Positions 62,485 to 64,000 of a stretch of DNA of 64,000 bases are shown here, one piece after another; the stretch's first letter is position 1, and each line of letters starts with the position of its first letter. Below the pieces are notes generated by a model. That model searched no databases, had not been told where the DNA came from, and was given only the letters and a program-made list of their open reading frames with translations. Origin of the DNA: Arthrobacter sp. ISL-5. Its GTDB lineage: Bacteria > Actinomycetota > Actinomycetes > Actinomycetales > Micrococcaceae. The DNA lies in NCBI RefSeq assembly GCF_018613835.1, contig NZ_JAGGPM010000005.1, forward strand, positions 1 to 64,000, in the 5' to 3' direction. A program made the position numbers and the translations under genes.

Positions 62485-64000
62485 AGGCCGGGCTCCTGCA
62501 CGCCGTGGTGGCCCGAGCCCGGTTCCCGGTCCATGTCCATGCCACGGAACTGGGCGTTGTAGAGGCGCCGGTAGTGTCCGTCAACGGACAGCAGGCTGCG
62601 GTGGGTTCCCTGTTCAACGATGCGTCCGTGGTCCATGACCAAGATTAGATCAGCGTCGCGCACTGTGGACAAACGGTGGGCGATAACGAAGCTGGTCCTC
62701 CCCTGCCTGAGCCTGCTCATCGCCAGCCTGATCTGTACTTCCGTCCGGGTGTCCACCGAGCTCGTGGCTTCGTCCAGGATCAGCACGCTGCGGCCCGCGA
62801 GCTGCGCGCGGGCGATGGTGATGAGCTGCCGCTGCCCCTGGCTCAGGGAGTCGCCGTCGTTTCCCAGCACGGTGGAATAGCCGCCCGGCAGGGAACGGAC
62901 AAAGTGGTCCACGTGGCTTGCCTCTGCCGCGGCCACGATTTCGGCGTCACTGGCCCCCGGCGCGCCGTACTCGATGTTCTCGTTGATGGTGCCGCTGAAC
63001 AGCCAGACATCCTGCAGCACCACGCCGAAGTTTGAACGCAGCGAATCCAGCGGCACGGAGGCGATATCCGTGCCGTCAATGGTGATGCGGCCCGAATCCA
63101 GCTCATAGAAGCGCATGAGCAGATTGACCACTGTGGTCTTGCCCGCGCCCGTGTGCCCCACGATGGCCACGGTGTCGCCCGGGCGGACGGAAAAGGACAG
63201 CCCGCTGACCGCCTCGACCTCCGGGGTGTAGCCAAACGTCACGTCCTCGAACTCGATCCGGCCGCGGAGGCCTGGCTGCCGGACCTGCGCCGGATCCTCG
63301 CGCGGGATCTCGGCCGCATCGAGGAGGGAAAAAACCCGTTCCGCCGACGCCGCGCACGACTGCATCAGCGTGAGCATCCCGCCGATCTGGCCCATGGGCT
63401 GCGTGAACAGCCTGCTGAACTGGATGAACGCCTGGATGCCGCCAATGGTCATGGCCCCGGCCGCTACCTGGAGCGCCCCCACCACGGCCACCGCCACGTA
63501 GTTGAGGTTTGCCACGAACACCATGAGCGGCTGCACGGCCCCGGAGACATACTGGGCGCGTGCGCTGGTGCGGGCCAGCCGGTCGTTGCTGCGCCCGAAA
63601 ATCGCCGCCGCGGCCTCCTGCTGCCCAAAGGCCCTGATCACTTCATGGCCGGTGACGAATTCCTCGATGTGCGCGTTCAGGTCACCGGTGGACGCCCACT
63701 GGGCCGCGAAATAGACCTGCGACTGACGGGCTATCCAGACCGTGATGAGGGTGGACACCGGAACAGACAGGAGGGCGATGGCAGCGAGCAGCGGGGAGAT
63801 CCAGAGCATCATGGCCAGCGAGCCGCACAGCATCAGCACGGACATGATGAGCTGTGTCAGCAGCTGGTTGAGGGCCTGGGAGATGTTGTCGACGTCGTTG
63901 GTGGCCCGGCTGAGCACGTCCCCCCTGGTCTGCTCCTGGAAATGCGCCGACGGCAGCCGGTGGAGTTTCTCCTCGACGGCGGAGCGGAGCCCGAACACCA
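62481..64000 (-). CDS. ABC exporter, fused permease-ATPase, partial (cut by window end)
   Basis: The visible part of about 506 aa lacks the N-terminus, which lies beyond 64000. It holds the end of the six-helix exporter domain (GDVLSRATNDVDNISQALNQLLTQ and following helices) and the whole ATPase. Walker A is GHTGAGKTT, the signature SLSQGQRQLITIARA and Walker B VLILDEATSSVD, with IAHRLSTV after it. Such half-transporters work as heterodimers with a second half-transporter, often the gene immediately upstream. The substrate (multidrug or lipid) is unknown. Confidence 0.92.
   Translation of the reverse strand, partial: VFGLRSAVEEKLHRLPSAHFQEQTRGDVLSRATNDVDNISQALNQLLTQLIMSVLMLCGSLAMMLWISPLLAAIALLSVPVSTLITVWIARQSQVYFAAQWASTGDLNAHIEEFVTGHEVIRAFGQQEAAAAIFGRSNDRLARTSARAQYVSGAVQPLMVFVANLNYVAVAVVGALQVAAGAMTIGGIQAFIQFSRLFTQPMGQIGGMLTLMQSCAASAERVFSLLDAAEIPREDPAQVRQPGLRGRIEFEDVTFGYTPEVEAVSGLSFSVRPGDTVAIVGHTGAGKTTVVNLLMRFYELDSGRITIDGTDIASVPLDSLRSNFGVVLQDVWLFSGTINENIEYGAPGASDAEIVAAAEASHVDHFVRSLPGGYSTVLGNDGDSLSQGQRQLITIARAQLAGRSVLILDEATSSVDTRTEVQIRLAMSRLRQGRTSFVIAHRLSTVRDADLILVMDHGRIVEQGTHRSLLSVDGHYRRLYNAQFRGMDMDREPGSGHHGVQEPGL

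Overview
The window is high-GC actinobacterial DNA, most likely an Arthrobacter/Pseudarthrobacter-type member of the Micrococcaceae. This rests on actinobacterial marker genes (rbpA, whiA, opcA, SURF1, a sufR-led suf operon), heavy G/C third-position bias, GTG/TTG starts and several apparently leaderless promoters. It is an inference from gene content and order, not from a database search.

Layout. 1-1.2 kb: a partial membrane protein divergent from a MarR regulator that has a clear operator between them. 1.2-5.1 kb: an accessory tract of lower coding density with an AlbA_2-type protein broken by two frameshifts, a broken small gene, a lipoprotein, a DUF6804-like membrane protein and a pair of TGCCTAGGCA palindromes. 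It ends inside a TrmH-family RNA methyltransferase that looks chimeric. 5.5-16 kb: ordinary chromosomal genes (TauE-type exporter, ABC ATPase, serB, VOC protein, SDR, a MocR/EamA divergent pair, PaiB, fabG, DUF3099, SURF1, a frameshifted ybaK). 16-20.7 kb: a MalT/LuxR-type (LAL) regulator followed by two polytopic membrane proteins and a small protein. 20.8-29.2 kb: an ABC-F ATPase, the biotin ECF importer bioY-ecfA-ecfT, a secreted HNH nuclease, a thiolase/AMP-ligase pair and a zinc peptidase. 29.3-34.5 kb: the suf Fe-S operon sufR-sufB-sufD-Rieske-sufC-sufT. 34.6-38.7 kb: an ABC exporter and ctaA, convergent with ctaB. The ctaA/ctaB gap holds two unusual repeat arrays.

39-47.4 kb (plus strand) is the pentose phosphate operon tkt-tal-pgi-zwf-opcA-pgl. 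It runs head-on into a minus-strand block: rbpA, secG, tpiA, pgk, gap, sodA, whiA, yvcK, rapZ, uvrC, plsC, a HAD phosphatase, uvrA, GntR and an ABC exporter cut by the window end. Central carbon metabolism is therefore split into two convergent transcription units meeting at pgl/rbpA, where the pgl terminator lies inside the rbpA coding sequence.

The most unusual items are: (i) an eight-copy array of a 12-bp motif at exact 32-bp spacing in the ctaA/ctaB gap, arranged as four copies and then four inverted copies; (ii) the in-frame 30-residue insertion in TrmH that duplicates its first SAM-fold strand/loop with foreign-looking codons; (iii) MocR/EamA divergent genes whose start codons overlap in a single CATG, each preceded by a -10 box; (iv) a thiolase with Ser in place of the second catalytic Cys; (v) a 12-bp minisatellite inside uvrC; (vi) four accessory or small genes with single-base frameshifts, while the long core genes have none.
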